50,181 bases of DNA, taken from an uncultured Dysosmobacter sp. Lineage in GTDB: Bacteria; Bacillota; Clostridia; Oscillospirales; Oscillospiraceae. The DNA lies in contig NZ_CANRMB010000028.1 of assembly GCF_947631635.1 (NCBI RefSeq), positions 1 to 50,181 of the forward strand. The letters run 5' to 3'. A program made the position numbers and the translations under genes. A model generated the notes under the pieces. That model did not search any database. It was not told the origin of the DNA and worked only from the letters and a program-made list of their open reading frames with translations. Every line of letters starts with the position of its first letter. Position 1 is the stretch's first letter. Of this stretch, positions 40,948-48,441 are shown piece by piece.

Positions 40948-41412
40948 ATGGATATAATTACCGATTTTACAGGATGGGCACCGAATGAAATAGTGTCCTA
41001 TTGTTGTCAGGTTCTTGGAGTGCGCGAAAAGACACCAGAAGAGTGGGAAGCATATTATCAAGAACAAGCTGCTAAAGAAAAAGAGTACCAAGAGCACCTT
41101 AAAGAAATATACGAAACTCGGAACACTCCAGCATATCCCGTATATAAAAAGACATGCCCAGTATGCGGAACCACATTTTATACATACAACAGCCGTAAAG
41201 TTTACGATGACTATTACAAATGCTCCCGTTATCGGCACAGAAAAAACGCAAAATTTAACCGTCGATTCAACCGTATTACAGAGTGCCAAGAGTGCGGAAA
41301 GATTTTTACACCCGAGAGAGCCGGGGCAAGGTATTGCTGTAACGCGTGTAAACAGAAAGCATACCGCATGAGAAAACAGCTTGGTCAAAATGACCACACA
41401 GAACAACCGTAA
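40948..41412 (+). CDS. Zinc-finger protein upstream of integrase
   Basis: The 154-residue protein has an acidic helical N-terminal half and two zinc modules: CPVCGTTFYTYNSRKVYDDYYKCSRYRHR and CQECGKIFTPERAGARYCCNACKQKAYR, the latter a phage-type Cys4 finger. GGGGGTG lies 5 bases before ATG 40948. It precedes the integrase by 21 bases and probably shares a transcript with it. Function is unknown; DNA binding is likely. Confidence 0.75.
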   Translation: MDIITDFTGWAPNEIVSYCCQVLGVREKTPEEWEAYYQEQAAKEKEYQEHLKEIYETRNTPAYPVYKKTCPVCGTTFYTYNSRKVYDDYYKCSRYRHRKNAKFNRRFNRITECQECGKIFTPERAGARYCCNACKQKAYRMRKQLGQNDHTEQP

Positions 41413-41433
41413 CGCAGTATTGGAGGAATTTCT

Positions 41434-42684
41434 ATGCCGCGAAAATCTAACACCAGAGCTGCACAAGGAGCCGGTTCAATCCGGCAGCGCCCAGACGGCA
41501 CATGGGAGGCCCGTTTTGTAGCTGGGCATGACCCCGGAACAGGTAAGCCGATCAGGAAGTCCGTCTATGCTAAAACACAGAAAGAGTGCCGCCAGAAGCT
41601 AGCCCAGGCCGTGGCCGCAGTTGATAACAAGTCCTACAGGGAGCCTTGTAAAATGACTTTAGGAGAGTGGCTGGATATCTGGGCGGATACCTATTTAACC
41701 AGCGTGAAGCCACGCACAGTTAAAATTTACAAGGACGATATCCGATTGCATATCAAGCCTTATCTTGGAGCGGTGAAGTTAGAGGAATTGGATACACACA
41801 CGGTACAGAAATACTTTAACTCCCTGCTGAAGAGCGGCAAGAAGGTTCCCAAAAGGGACAAGGATGGGAAGGCCGTCAAGAAAGACGGTAAAACTGTTTA
41901 TGAGGGCGCACCCCTCTCTGTAAAAACTGTGAAGAATGTCCACGGTGTTTTGCATGGTGCACTTCGACAGGCCGTTGTAAACCGTTACATCCCTCTTAAT
42001 CCCGCAGACGGCGACTTCTGCAAACTGCCAAAGGCAAAAAAGCAAGAGATACACCCGCTTGATGAACCACAAATCACCGCCTTTTTAAGAGCCATCCAGG
42101 GACACAGGTTCGAGGACATCTTCATCGTAACTCTGTTCACCGGACTGCGTGAAGGGGAAGTCCTGGGTCTGACCTGGGACTGTGTTGACTTTAAAAGCGG
42201 CATTTTGATTATCAACAAACAGATGCAGCTTCACCAGGAGCAGGGCATGAACGCATATGTCCCCGTTCCCACGAAGAACAGCAAGAATCGCACGATCACC
42301 GCCGCCCCTTTTGTTATGGCCCAGTTGAAGCGGCACAAAGTCACACAGACGGAGCAACGGCTCCTTGCTGGCGAATTATGGCACCACAGCGACCTTGTGT
42401 TCACCGACGAGCAGGGAAAGCACCTGACAAAATCGACGCTATACAGGTCCTTTAAAAAAGTCGTTGCCTCCATCGGACGTCCAGACGCCCGTTTTCACGA
42501 TTTGCGGCACAGCTATGCAGTTGCCGCTATCCGCTCTGGGGACGATATCAAAACGGTACAGGGCAATCTAGGCCATGCCACAGCCGCCTTTACCCTAGAT
42601 GTTTACGGCCACGTTACGGACCAGATGAAACACGCCAGTGCTGACAGAATGGAGGCGTTCATCAGGAGCGTTTCCGGCTCCTGA
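41434..42684 (+). CDS. Tyrosine recombinase (integrase) of the satellite
   Basis: The 416-residue integrase has an AP2-like arm-binding N-terminus (GSIRQRPDGTWEARFVAGHDP), a SAM-like core-binding domain (TLGEWLDIWADTYL) and a catalytic domain with Arg239 (FTGLREGEVLGL), Lys284 (NSKNRTI), His355 and Arg358 (HDLRHSYA), His381 and the nucleophile Tyr391 (DVYGHVTD). All are intact. It lies next to attR in tRNA-Cys. GGAGG lies 7 bases before ATG 41434. Confidence 0.95.
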   Translation: MPRKSNTRAAQGAGSIRQRPDGTWEARFVAGHDPGTGKPIRKSVYAKTQKECRQKLAQAVAAVDNKSYREPCKMTLGEWLDIWADTYLTSVKPRTVKIYKDDIRLHIKPYLGAVKLEELDTHTVQKYFNSLLKSGKKVPKRDKDGKAVKKDGKTVYEGAPLSVKTVKNVHGVLHGALRQAVVNRYIPLNPADGDFCKLPKAKKQEIHPLDEPQITAFLRAIQGHRFEDIFIVTLFTGLREGEVLGLTWDCVDFKSGILIINKQMQLHQEQGMNAYVPVPTKNSKNRTITAAPFVMAQLKRHKVTQTEQRLLAGELWHHSDLVFTDEQGKHLTKSTLYRSFKKVVASIGRPDARFHDLRHSYAVAAIRSGDDIKTVQGNLGHATAAFTLDVYGHVTDQMKHASADRMEAFIRSVSGS

Positions 42685-42700
42685 AATGGGGTATAAAATT

Positions 42701-42729
42701 CTGTAAGGGGTAAACGAAGGGGTAAATAG
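42701..42729. repeat. Right-arm integrase-site repeat
   Basis: CTGTAAGGGGTAAACG...GGGGTAAATAG corresponds to 29154-29185 at the other end. It lies between the integrase stop and attR core, where arm-type sites are expected. Confidence 0.6.
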
Positions 42730-42748
42730 CTCAAAACAGGCATAAGAA

Positions 42749-42779
42749 AAATCCTAGAACCGTTGCGGCTCTAGGATTT
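42749..42779 (-). terminator. Terminator of the tRNA operon, supplied by the element
   Basis: AATCCTAGA-CCG pairs with CGG-TCTAGGATT; on the minus strand TTTTTCTT follows. It is 6 bases past the 3' end of tRNA-Cys and differs from the old terminator at 28995. Confidence 0.85.
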
Positions 42780-42783
42780 CTTC

Positions 42784-42807
42784 ATGGAGGTGACACCCGG
42801 ATTTGAA
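42784..42807. other. attR: 3' end of the intact tRNA-Cys
   Basis: Identical to attL (29029-29052) over 24 bases. The first base after the match differs (CC here, TT in attL), which defines the core. Confidence 0.92.
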
Positions 42808-42859
42808 CCGGGGAATCAGAGTTTTGCAGACTCTTGCCTTACCACTTGGCTATGTCACC
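42785..42859 (-). tRNA. tRNA-Cys (GCA)
   Basis: 75 bases with encoded CCA. Acceptor GGTGACA/TGTCACC, anticodon loop CTGCAAA in stem GAGT/ACTC, and T-arm CCGG-TTCAAAT-CCGG are visible. The integrated element restores its 3' end. It has its own promoter as well as being last in the operon. Confidence 0.95.
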
Positions 42860-42874
42860 ATTGGAGACATCTAT

Positions 42875-42903
42875 ATTATATGCGAACTTTTGAAAAAAGT
42901 CCA
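42875..42903 (-). promoter_or_regulatory. Possible internal promoter for tRNA-Cys
   Basis: On the minus strand TGGACT and TATAAT are 17 bases apart, ending 16 bases before the tRNA. A GATGCCCACAC hairpin (42921-42947) separates it from tRNA-Gly, so tRNA-Cys may be expressed on its own. Confidence 0.55.
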
Positions 42904-42950
42904 CATTTATTTTTATTTTTGATGCCCACACTTTTGTGTGGGCATCAAAC

Positions 42951-43026
42951 TGGAGCGGGCAACGAGGCTCGAACTCGCTACCTCCACCTTGGCAAGGTGG
43001 CGCTCTACCAGATGAGCTATGCCCGC
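42951..43026 (-). tRNA. tRNA-Gly (GCC)
   Basis: 76 bases with encoded CCA; acceptor GCGGGCA/TGCCCGC; anticodon stem CACCT/AGGTG with loop TGCCA giving GCC. Confidence 0.95.
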
Positions 43027-43029
43027 AGG

Positions 43030-43105
43030 TGGTGCCCAGAGCCGGAATCGAACCAGCGACACGTGGATTTTCAGTCCACTGCTCTACCAACTGAGCTATC
43101 TGGGC
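43030..43105 (-). tRNA. tRNA-Phe (GAA)
   Basis: 76 bases with encoded CCA; acceptor GCCCAGA/TCTGGGC; anticodon loop CTGAAAA in stem TGGA/TCCA gives GAA. Confidence 0.95.
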
Positions 43106-43191
43106 AAGTCTTTTGGCCCGCCAACCGGCGCGGCCGGGGAATCACGACCCCGAAAGGGACCCACGAGACAGAAATTCCATCTCGTGGGAGA

Positions 43192-43268
43192 TGGCGACCC
43201 GGAACGGGCTCGAACCGTCGACCTCTAGCGTGACAGGCTAGCGTTCTAACCAACTGAACTACCGGGCC
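43192..43268 (-). tRNA. tRNA-Asp (GTC)
   Basis: 77 bases with encoded CCA; acceptor GGCCCGG/CCGGGTC with one G-T pair; anticodon stem CTAGC/GCTAG and loop CTGTCAC. Confidence 0.95.
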
Positions 43269-43279
43269 AAATCATAACT

Positions 43280-43356
43280 TGGTGGGAACAACTGGACTCG
43301 AACCAGTGACCCCCTGCTTGTAAGGCAGGTGCTCTAACCAGCTGAGCTATGCTCCC
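43280..43356 (-). tRNA. tRNA-Val (TAC)
   Basis: 77 bases with encoded CCA; acceptor GGGAGCA/TGTTCCC; anticodon stem CCTGC/GCAGG with loop CTTACAA. It is the first gene of the tRNA operon. Confidence 0.95.
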
Positions 43357-43387
43357 CGATTGCCGCACTCGTCAGACGGCAAAAGTT

Positions 43388-43416
43388 ATTATACGCAAAG
43401 AGGACATATTTGTCAA
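43388..43416 (-). promoter_or_regulatory. Consensus promoter of the tRNA operon
   Basis: On the minus strand TTGACA, 17 bases, TATAAT: a perfect sigma-A promoter 31 bases before tRNA-Val. It drives Val-Asp-Phe-Gly and probably Cys. Confidence 0.9.
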
Positions 43417-43433
43417 CCCGAAATTTCAAAAAA

Positions 43434-44324
43434 TCACATTTTTTTCTTCATATCCGCCAGAAGGCCTTCCAAATCAGCCTTTGTAAAGGTCTGCACGTTG
43501 TCGCAGAACTGGCAGGCCAGCTTCGCGCTGCCCTGTTCATCGATGATCCCCTTCAATTCCTTCGGCCCCAGGCTGATCAGCGCCCGCTCCATCCGGTCCC
43601 GGCTACAATAGCACCGGTATTCAATGGGGGACTCCTCCAGGATCTCCAGTTCAAAATCCGACAGGACCTTCCGCAGCACCGCCTTGGGGTCGTCGTTCTC
43701 CTGCAGAAGGCCCGTTACGGCTCCGGCGGCCATCACGCCGCCCTCCACCTTGGAGATGACGTCCTCTCCGGCGCCGGGCAGCAGCTGGATCAGGTAGCCG
43801 CCCGCCACCCGCACGCTCTGGTCCCGGTCCACCAGCACCCCCAGGCCGCAGGCCGTGGGGATCTGCTCGGACTCCACAAAATAGGCCGCCAGGTCCTCGG
43901 CGATCTCGCCGCCCAGCAGACCCACGCTGCCCACATAGGGTTCCTTCATATGCAGGTCCCGAATGACGGTCAAAGTGCCGTCAAAGCCCACAGCGGACCC
44001 AACATCCAGCTTGCCGTCGGGCCGCAGCGGGAGGTCCACCGCCGGGTTGTCCACAGTGCCCCGGACATTTCCCTGGTTGTCGGACACCGCCAGGAGCGTC
44101 CCCAGAGGGCCGCCGCCCTTGATCTGCAGTGTCACGCTGGCGCCCTCTCCTTTCAGGGCGTTGCCCATCATGGAGGCCGCCGCCAGTGTCCGTCCCAGCG
44201 CCGCCGTGGCCACCGGCAGGGTCTTATGGATCTGCCGCGCCCGCTCCGTCAGGCCCCGGGTGGAGACCGCTACCGCCTTCACACTGCCGTCTTTAGAAAT
44301 CGCACGCACCAATCGATCGCTCAT
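43434..44324 (-). CDS. hslO: Redox-regulated chaperone Hsp33
   Basis: The 296-residue protein has the Hsp33 domain (SDRLVRAISKDGSVKAVAVSTRGLTERARQ at the start) and the zinc-redox switch CYC (238-240) plus CQFC (271-274). Under oxidative stress zinc is lost, disulfides form and the protein holds unfolded substrates. Start ATG 44324 follows AAGGAG by 9 bases; an upstream in-frame ATG lacks a site. It is last of the yerC-methyltransferase-hslO run, 37 bases after the methyltransferase. Confidence 0.95.
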   Translation of the reverse strand: MSDRLVRAISKDGSVKAVAVSTRGLTERARQIHKTLPVATAALGRTLAAASMMGNALKGEGASVTLQIKGGGPLGTLLAVSDNQGNVRGTVDNPAVDLPLRPDGKLDVGSAVGFDGTLTVIRDLHMKEPYVGSVGLLGGEIAEDLAAYFVESEQIPTACGLGVLVDRDQSVRVAGGYLIQLLPGAGEDVISKVEGGVMAAGAVTGLLQENDDPKAVLRKVLSDFELEILEESPIEYRCYCSRDRMERALISLGPKELKGIIDEQGSAKLACQFCDNVQTFTKADLEGLLADMKKKM

Positions 44325-44361
44325 GCAAGATAGCTCCTTATCAACAATAACAACTGAAATG

Positions 44362-45108
44362 TCACGCTTTTTTGCACCGGAAGATCCAGCGGTTCTCATC
44401 CTCCGCCGGAGGCTTCATGGTCAGGTCCCCGGTGAGGATGATCGCTGTGAAGCCCGCTTCGGTGAGATACCGCCGCAGCTGCTCTTCGGTCCAGGCCCGT
44501 TCCCGGTGCTCCTCAAAGTCCCGCTCCCAGGCGCCGTCCCTCCGAGCGCGGAACAGGTCCACCTGGTAGGTGCACACCTGGGTCCGCTCCGAGAAAAATG
44601 TCCGCCAGACACAGAAGCTGTCCTCCGTCTCGTCCATATACATCTGCCGGTCCATCCGGCGGAGCTTGTAGGGGGAATTCACGTCAAAGATGAACTGGCC
44701 GCCGGGCTTCAGCCAGCGGTACACCCTGCGGAACGTCTCCCGGATGTCGCGCTCTTTGGTCAGGTAGTTCAGAGAGTCCAGGGTGGACACCACGGCGTCC
44801 ACCGGCTCGATGAGCCGCAGGCGGGGCATGGTCTGGTGCAGAAATAAGGGCGGCTGCCCGTCAAGGGCCGCCGCTTTCCCCATGGCCTGCGTCAGCATCT
44901 CCTCAGAGCCGTCCGTGGCCGTCACCTGATAGCCCCGCTCCGCCAGCAGGCAGGAGATAGTACCGGTGCCACAGGCCAGATCCAGGACCGTCTGGACCGG
45001 GATGCTGCTCTTCCGGAACAGCCGCTCCAGCCAGTCCGCCCGCTTCCGGTAGCTGCCGTCCGCCATCAGGCCGTCATAGCTGGAGGCCAGCGCGTCATAG
45101 CTGCTCAT
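44362..45108 (-). CDS. Class I SAM-dependent methyltransferase
   Basis: The 248-residue protein begins YDALASSYDGLM, the usual start of UbiE/Tam-like small-molecule methyltransferases. Motif I is VLDLACGTGTISCLLAERG (about residues 41-59) and motif II VTATDGSEEML follows. The acceptor is unknown. It overlaps yerC by 4 bases. Confidence 0.88.
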   Translation of the reverse strand: MSSYDALASSYDGLMADGSYRKRADWLERLFRKSSIPVQTVLDLACGTGTISCLLAERGYQVTATDGSEEMLTQAMGKAAALDGQPPLFLHQTMPRLRLIEPVDAVVSTLDSLNYLTKERDIRETFRRVYRWLKPGGQFIFDVNSPYKLRRMDRQMYMDETEDSFCVWRTFFSERTQVCTYQVDLFRARRDGAWERDFEEHRERAWTEEQLRRYLTEAGFTAIILTGDLTMKPPAEDENRWIFRCKKA

Positions 45109-45398
45109 TTTTGCTTTTTGATTCGCGCAAAGATCTTTTCATAGGCGCCGGTCCCATAGCTCAAGGACCGGTTCACCCGGCTGATGGTGGCGCTGGACGC
45201 GCCGGTGCGCTCCAGGATCTCATTGTAGATCATGCCGTCATTCAACAGGGACGCCACTTCAAACCGCTGCTCCATGGAGCGCAGCTCGGATACCGTACAC
45301 AGGTCCTGGAAAAAGTCATAACACTCCTGCTCGTCCTTCAGCTGCAGGATGGCTTTGTAGAGCTGGTCATTTTTCTCTTTCTTGCCGATCTTGACCAT
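45105..45398 (-). CDS. yerC: YerC/YecD family TrpR-related regulator
   Basis: The 97-residue protein has the TrpR-like HTH of YerC: YDFFQDLCTVSELRSMEQRFEVASLL, then IYNEILERTGASSATISRVNRSLSYG with recognition helix SSATISRVNRSL. ATG 45398 follows AAAGGGTG. A perfect palindrome at 45449-45466 upstream may be its own operator. Confidence 0.9.
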   Translation of the reverse strand: MVKIGKKEKNDQLYKAILQLKDEQECYDFFQDLCTVSELRSMEQRFEVASLLNDGMIYNEILERTGASSATISRVNRSLSYGTGAYEKIFARIKKQK

Positions 45399-45448
45399 AT
45401 CAAAACACCCTTTCTGGGATCGTTCCAGCAAATTGGCGGCTAAACGCC

Positions 45449-45466
45449 GCTAAAATATATTTTAGC
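45449..45466. promoter_or_regulatory. Perfect 18-base palindrome upstream of yerC
   Basis: GCTAAAATATATTTTAGC is fully self-complementary and lies 51 bases before the yerC start. A related GGCTAAACGCC is adjacent. It is a likely operator for the TrpR-like protein; no such site is established as far as I know. Confidence 0.5.
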
Positions 45467-45593
45467 ATTGTACTGCGTGAAAGTAAAGGGATTTTCCTTA
45501 ATTTTTTCCGGAAAGCGGCAGCACATTCACCCCGGCCTGTCCCCCTTCATAGGCTAAAACAAAACGAGATCCAGGGAGAGGAGCGGCAGAGGC

Positions 45594-46304
45594 ATGAGAG
45601 AGAGCCTGACAGAACTGCACACAGAGCCTTTCGCGGCGGAGCGGGAGTGGACGGTGGACGGCATCCCCGTACTGACCGCGGCGGTGTCCGTACCACAGCC
45701 GGTGCCGGCCGCCGGAGGGGTCACCCGCCGCATCCGGCGGTACTATCAGTTACAGTGCCGCGCCTTCCTGCGCTATTGTGAAAACTGGCTCCTGCCCCAG
45801 GCAAAGGCGGAGTATCAGGCCGCCCTGGCCGCCAGCGCACCCCTGCCCTGCTTTCACGCGGAGCTGACTTACCATGTTACATACAACGAGGGCGGTCTGT
45901 GGAGCCTGTACACCCAGTCCCGGGAGGTCACGCTGCCGGGGCAGACGCTTGTCACCCGCCGGGGGGACACCTGGGACCTGGCGGAGGGCTATCCCGCCGC
46001 GCTGTCCGCCTTTTTTCCGACCCGCAGCTCCTGGAAGCGGCAGCTGCTGGACCTGGCCGCGGCGGAGATCCAGCGGCAGGAGAAGGCGGGCATCGCCCGG
46101 TATCATGAGGGATGGCGGAAGTCCCTGCGCCGCCGCTTCAACGCCCAGAATTTCTATCTGACGGCAGAGGGCCTCTCCTTCTTCTATCCCATGTACGCCA
46201 TCGCCCCGGCGGCGGAGGGCATCCCCACCTTTACCGCCCCCTTTGGGAAGGCCGGATTCCAGCTCCCGCCCAAAAACGGGCGGGAGGGCACGCAGGCACC
46301 ATGA
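45594..46304 (+). CDS. DUF3298-family protein
   Basis: The 236-residue protein has PCFHAELTYHVTYNEGGLWSLYTQSREVT and later NFYLTAEGLSFFYPMYAIAPAAEGIPTFTAPF, matching the two parts of the DUF4163/DUF3298 domain found in RsiV- and PdaC-like proteins. No signal peptide or membrane anchor is present, which is unusual because most relatives are surface-bound. The ATG at 45594 follows GAGAGGAG. It stands alone between divergent genes. Confidence 0.85.
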   Translation: MRESLTELHTEPFAAEREWTVDGIPVLTAAVSVPQPVPAAGGVTRRIRRYYQLQCRAFLRYCENWLLPQAKAEYQAALAASAPLPCFHAELTYHVTYNEGGLWSLYTQSREVTLPGQTLVTRRGDTWDLAEGYPAALSAFFPTRSSWKRQLLDLAAAEIQRQEKAGIARYHEGWRKSLRRRFNAQNFYLTAEGLSFFYPMYAIAPAAEGIPTFTAPFGKAGFQLPPKNGREGTQAP

Positions 46305-46349
46305 CTGCATTTTCCTCCGCCGCGCCCCGGACCGTCGGTCCTATAAAAT

Positions 46350-46378
46350 CCGGGCAGGCCCAAAGGGGACCTGCCCGG
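46350..46378. terminator. Terminator hairpin
   Basis: CCGGGCAGG and CCTGCCCGG with an 11-base loop lie between the converging DUF3298 and CAT-like genes. Confidence 0.75.
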
Positions 46379-46414
46379 TCAATGGCAATTGCCGCAGCAC
46401 CGTTTTTTACGGGA

Positions 46415-47056
46415 TCACGCGAAAGAATCTATCAATTCCTGTACTTCCATAAAAAACCTGGATAGATGGAACCCATCCGCAACCGCATGATGGATATTCA
46501 TCGTGACCGGCATCCTGTATTTCCCGCCATCCATCTCATATTTGCCCCATGTGATGACGGGCGCGAGAAATTTCCCCTCGTCAAACACATGCACATCAAA
46601 ATGCCTATATGTCACCCACGGCAGACAGGATACATCAAAAGAGTTCGGAGGCTGGTTTTCCACAAACCCGCGATGATCTTTATAGATCTCCCGGTCCCGC
46701 ATAAACCAGGAATGAAATTCAAACAGGTCATCCGAATAGGCCGTGACGAATTTTGTAAAGTTCTCATCCTCTTTGTGAAAATCAGCGTAGGACGGAGAAA
46801 TAAAGTCCCATTTGATCAGATCCCCGCTGTCATCCCAGCCATACTTAAATTCATCGTGCGCATTGATGACCTTTGATACGGTCCAAATCATGGTGGGGTA
46901 AAACTTCAAATGATTGTCTCTGGAAAATTTGAGCAGCCCTGTTACATCGATATCAACGGTCAAGCTCATGACAATGCGCATATGATCGATATAACATTTG
47001 AAAAGCTTTCCTCGATTCCATTCGTCCAAATCGACCTTTGTATATGGATACTCCAT
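46415..47056 (-). CDS. Chloramphenicol acetyltransferase-like protein
   Basis: The 213-residue protein has the CAT fold from start (MEYPYTKVDLDEWNRGKLFKCY) to end (MNIHHAVADGFHLSRFFMEVQELI). The catalytic histidine motif HHAVxDG is present; residue x is Ala where classical CATs have Cys. The YxDxxFHKEDENFT region and LPWVTYRHFDV core are present. Chloramphenicol resistance is not proven by sequence, since chromosomal CAT homologues may use other acceptors. ATG 47056 follows AAAGGAG by 7 bases. Confidence 0.85.
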   Translation of the reverse strand: MEYPYTKVDLDEWNRGKLFKCYIDHMRIVMSLTVDIDVTGLLKFSRDNHLKFYPTMIWTVSKVINAHDEFKYGWDDSGDLIKWDFISPSYADFHKEDENFTKFVTAYSDDLFEFHSWFMRDREIYKDHRGFVENQPPNSFDVSCLPWVTYRHFDVHVFDEGKFLAPVITWGKYEMDGGKYRMPVTMNIHHAVADGFHLSRFFMEVQELIDSFA

Positions 47057-47646
47057 ATTCATTCTCCTTTGCATTTTGTTTTTGGAAAATGCAAAGCTGT
47101 TTGGAACAGAGTTGATCTCCATACAAGCCTGTTCCGTCAAGCCTTGCATGGAGCACCATCAATGCCAAGTTTCATAGGACCACCTCCCTGCATTTTGACT
47201 TACGGGTCCATGATACCATACCGGATTATCCGCATCAAGGGCGGATGCGCTGACAGCATATTTCGATCAATTGGAAAGGGGCCCCAGCAGCATACTGCTT
47301 GCAAATAAAACCGGACGCGCAGAGCAAGCCGCAAAAGATTTTTCTGACAAGGGACTGTACTGTTTTGATGCAGATGGAGGTTGAAAGGATGGGATCTGTA
47401 CGCTCCACGAATATTATACAAAACAATCCTATCCACAGGAGCCATTGCAATACGAATTGCTGCCGGAACATATTCAGGAATTCCGCAATATGATTTTATG
47501 GAAATTGAACTTTTCCTTTGAGAACACCATACATATAAAGCACGCTTATGCGTGGCGGTTTTCCATTTATTGGGTGCTTTGACCAATCATCTAGAAGGCC
47601 GGCATGGAGCAACTCAAAAAACAGAAGAGAAATGGGGGATTTTGTC
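47057..47646. other. Intergenic region with a decayed reading frame
   Basis: 590 bases between the CAT-like gene and the folate operon. Aside from the frame at 47214-47582 nothing is recognised. The minus-strand promoter for the CAT-like gene must lie near 47070-47200. Confidence 0.4.
47214..47582 (+). pseudogene. Possible decayed gene with one in-frame stop
   Basis: This frame has a single internal stop (TGA 47382) over 123 codons. The translation looks protein-like on both sides: ALTAYFDQLERGPSSILLAN before and LHEYYTKQSYPQEPLQYELL after. It has no start codon with a ribosome binding site at its head. I do not recognise the family. It could also be chance. Confidence 0.3.
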
Positions 47647-47674
47647 TTGCCATTTCTGAAAAAAGGCATATAAT
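47647..47674 (+). promoter_or_regulatory. Promoter of the folate-uptake operon
   Basis: TTGCCA (47647-47652) and TATAAT (47669-47674) are 16 bases apart, a few bases before the THF riboswitch. Confidence 0.65.
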
Positions 47675-47684
47675 GAAGGAATCC

Positions 47685-47789
47685 AGGCAGAGTAGGGACG
47701 CACGTGTGAAATAGTGCCGGAAAAACGGGGAGTTATTTTCCGGACGAAAGGGCAGAAGCCTTGCAGTGTGTGTCCCGCATCCCGCTGCC
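47685..47789 (+). promoter_or_regulatory. Tetrahydrofolate (THF) riboswitch
   Basis: The leader is closed by GGCAG...CTGCC. It has the family features GGCAGAGTAG at the 5' side, a CCGG...CCGG inner helix, ACGAAAGGGC, and CCCGCATCCCGCTGCC at the 3' side. Downstream, CCTTCC (47811-47816) can pair with the ribosome binding site GGAAGG (47858-47863), giving translational control. Its position upstream of folT fits the known class. Confidence 0.88.
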
Positions 47790-47870
47790 GCATGGGAGAA
47801 ACGCGGCAAGCCTTCCTCTGTGCGGCGCTCCGGTATCGGACTGCCGAATCAACAGAAGGAAGGTCTTTTT

Positions 47871-48422
47871 ATGTCCAAATTCAACACCCGCACCACCTGC
47901 ACCATCGCGGTGCTGGCGGCCATGTATGTGCCGCTGTCCCTGTTTCTGTCCGTCCAGGGCCCCAACAACCTGAAATTCTCCTTCGGCTCCCTGCCGGTGG
48001 TCGTTGCCGCGCTTCTGATGGGGCCGGTTGAGGCCGCGCTGACAGCCTTCATCGGAGAATTTTTGAAGCAGCTTTTGAGCTACGGCTTCACTGCCACCAC
48101 CCTGCTGTGGACCATCCCCACCATGCTGCGGGGCCTGGTCATCGGGGCCGCGGCCATCCGCTTCAAGCGCACCGCAAAGCCGCTGACCGCCCGTCCCATT
48201 CTGTGCAACATCGTCTGCATAGCCGCCGCGGTCATCACCACTGCCGCCAACACCCTTGTCATCTGGCTGGACAGTGTGATCTACGGCTACTACTCCTTTG
48301 CCTACGTCTTCGGCGCCACGGCGGCGCGCTTTGTCACCGGCATGATCACCTCCGTGCTGGTGGCGCTGGTGGCCGTTCCCCTGGTGTATCTGCTGGAGCG
48401 GCAAAAACTGTTCCGTACTTGA
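47871..48422 (+). CDS. folT: ECF transporter substrate-binding membrane protein for folate
   Basis: The 183-residue protein has six hydrophobic segments typical of ECF S components, with TIAVLAAMYVPLSLFLS at the start and LKFSFGSLPVVVAALLMGPVEAALTAFIGEFLKQLLSYG. The latter carries the S-component signature (a small-residue motif that docks with EcfT). The THF riboswitch upstream and folC downstream point to folate as substrate. It needs EcfA/A'/T from elsewhere. ATG 47871 lies 7 bases after GGAAGG. Confidence 0.93.
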   Translation: MSKFNTRTTCTIAVLAAMYVPLSLFLSVQGPNNLKFSFGSLPVVVAALLMGPVEAALTAFIGEFLKQLLSYGFTATTLLWTIPTMLRGLVIGAAAIRFKRTAKPLTARPILCNIVCIAAAVITTAANTLVIWLDSVIYGYYSFAYVFGATAARFVTGMITSVLVALVAVPLVYLLERQKLFRT

Positions 48423-48441
48423 GAGAGGGGCTGAACCATCC

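Larger units (their letters stand above)
29029..42807. mobile_element. PICI-like phage satellite integrated in tRNA-Cys
   Basis: The 13.8 kb element lies between two 24-bp direct repeats. Reading from the tRNA leftward it has a tyrosine integrase, zinc-finger gene, XRE repressor, divergent HTH genes, VapE-family helicase/primase, an iteron cluster, a nuclease, a TerS-like protein, small genes, a tail chaperone, a tape measure protein, a sigma-like factor, a plus-strand early operon and a DUF3800 gene. There is no large terminase, portal, capsid, baseplate, holin or lysin, and no conjugation gene. This gene order (int-stl / xis-rep-ori-terS) is that of phage-inducible chromosomal islands. A reduced prophage is the alternative. 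GC content is lower than the host genes, most clearly at the left end. Confidence 0.8.

Noticed and set aside
42921..42947. Terminator between tRNA-Gly and tRNA-Cys
   Set aside because: The hairpin is strong, but on the transcribed strand it is followed by A-rich rather than T-rich sequence, so termination is doubtful.
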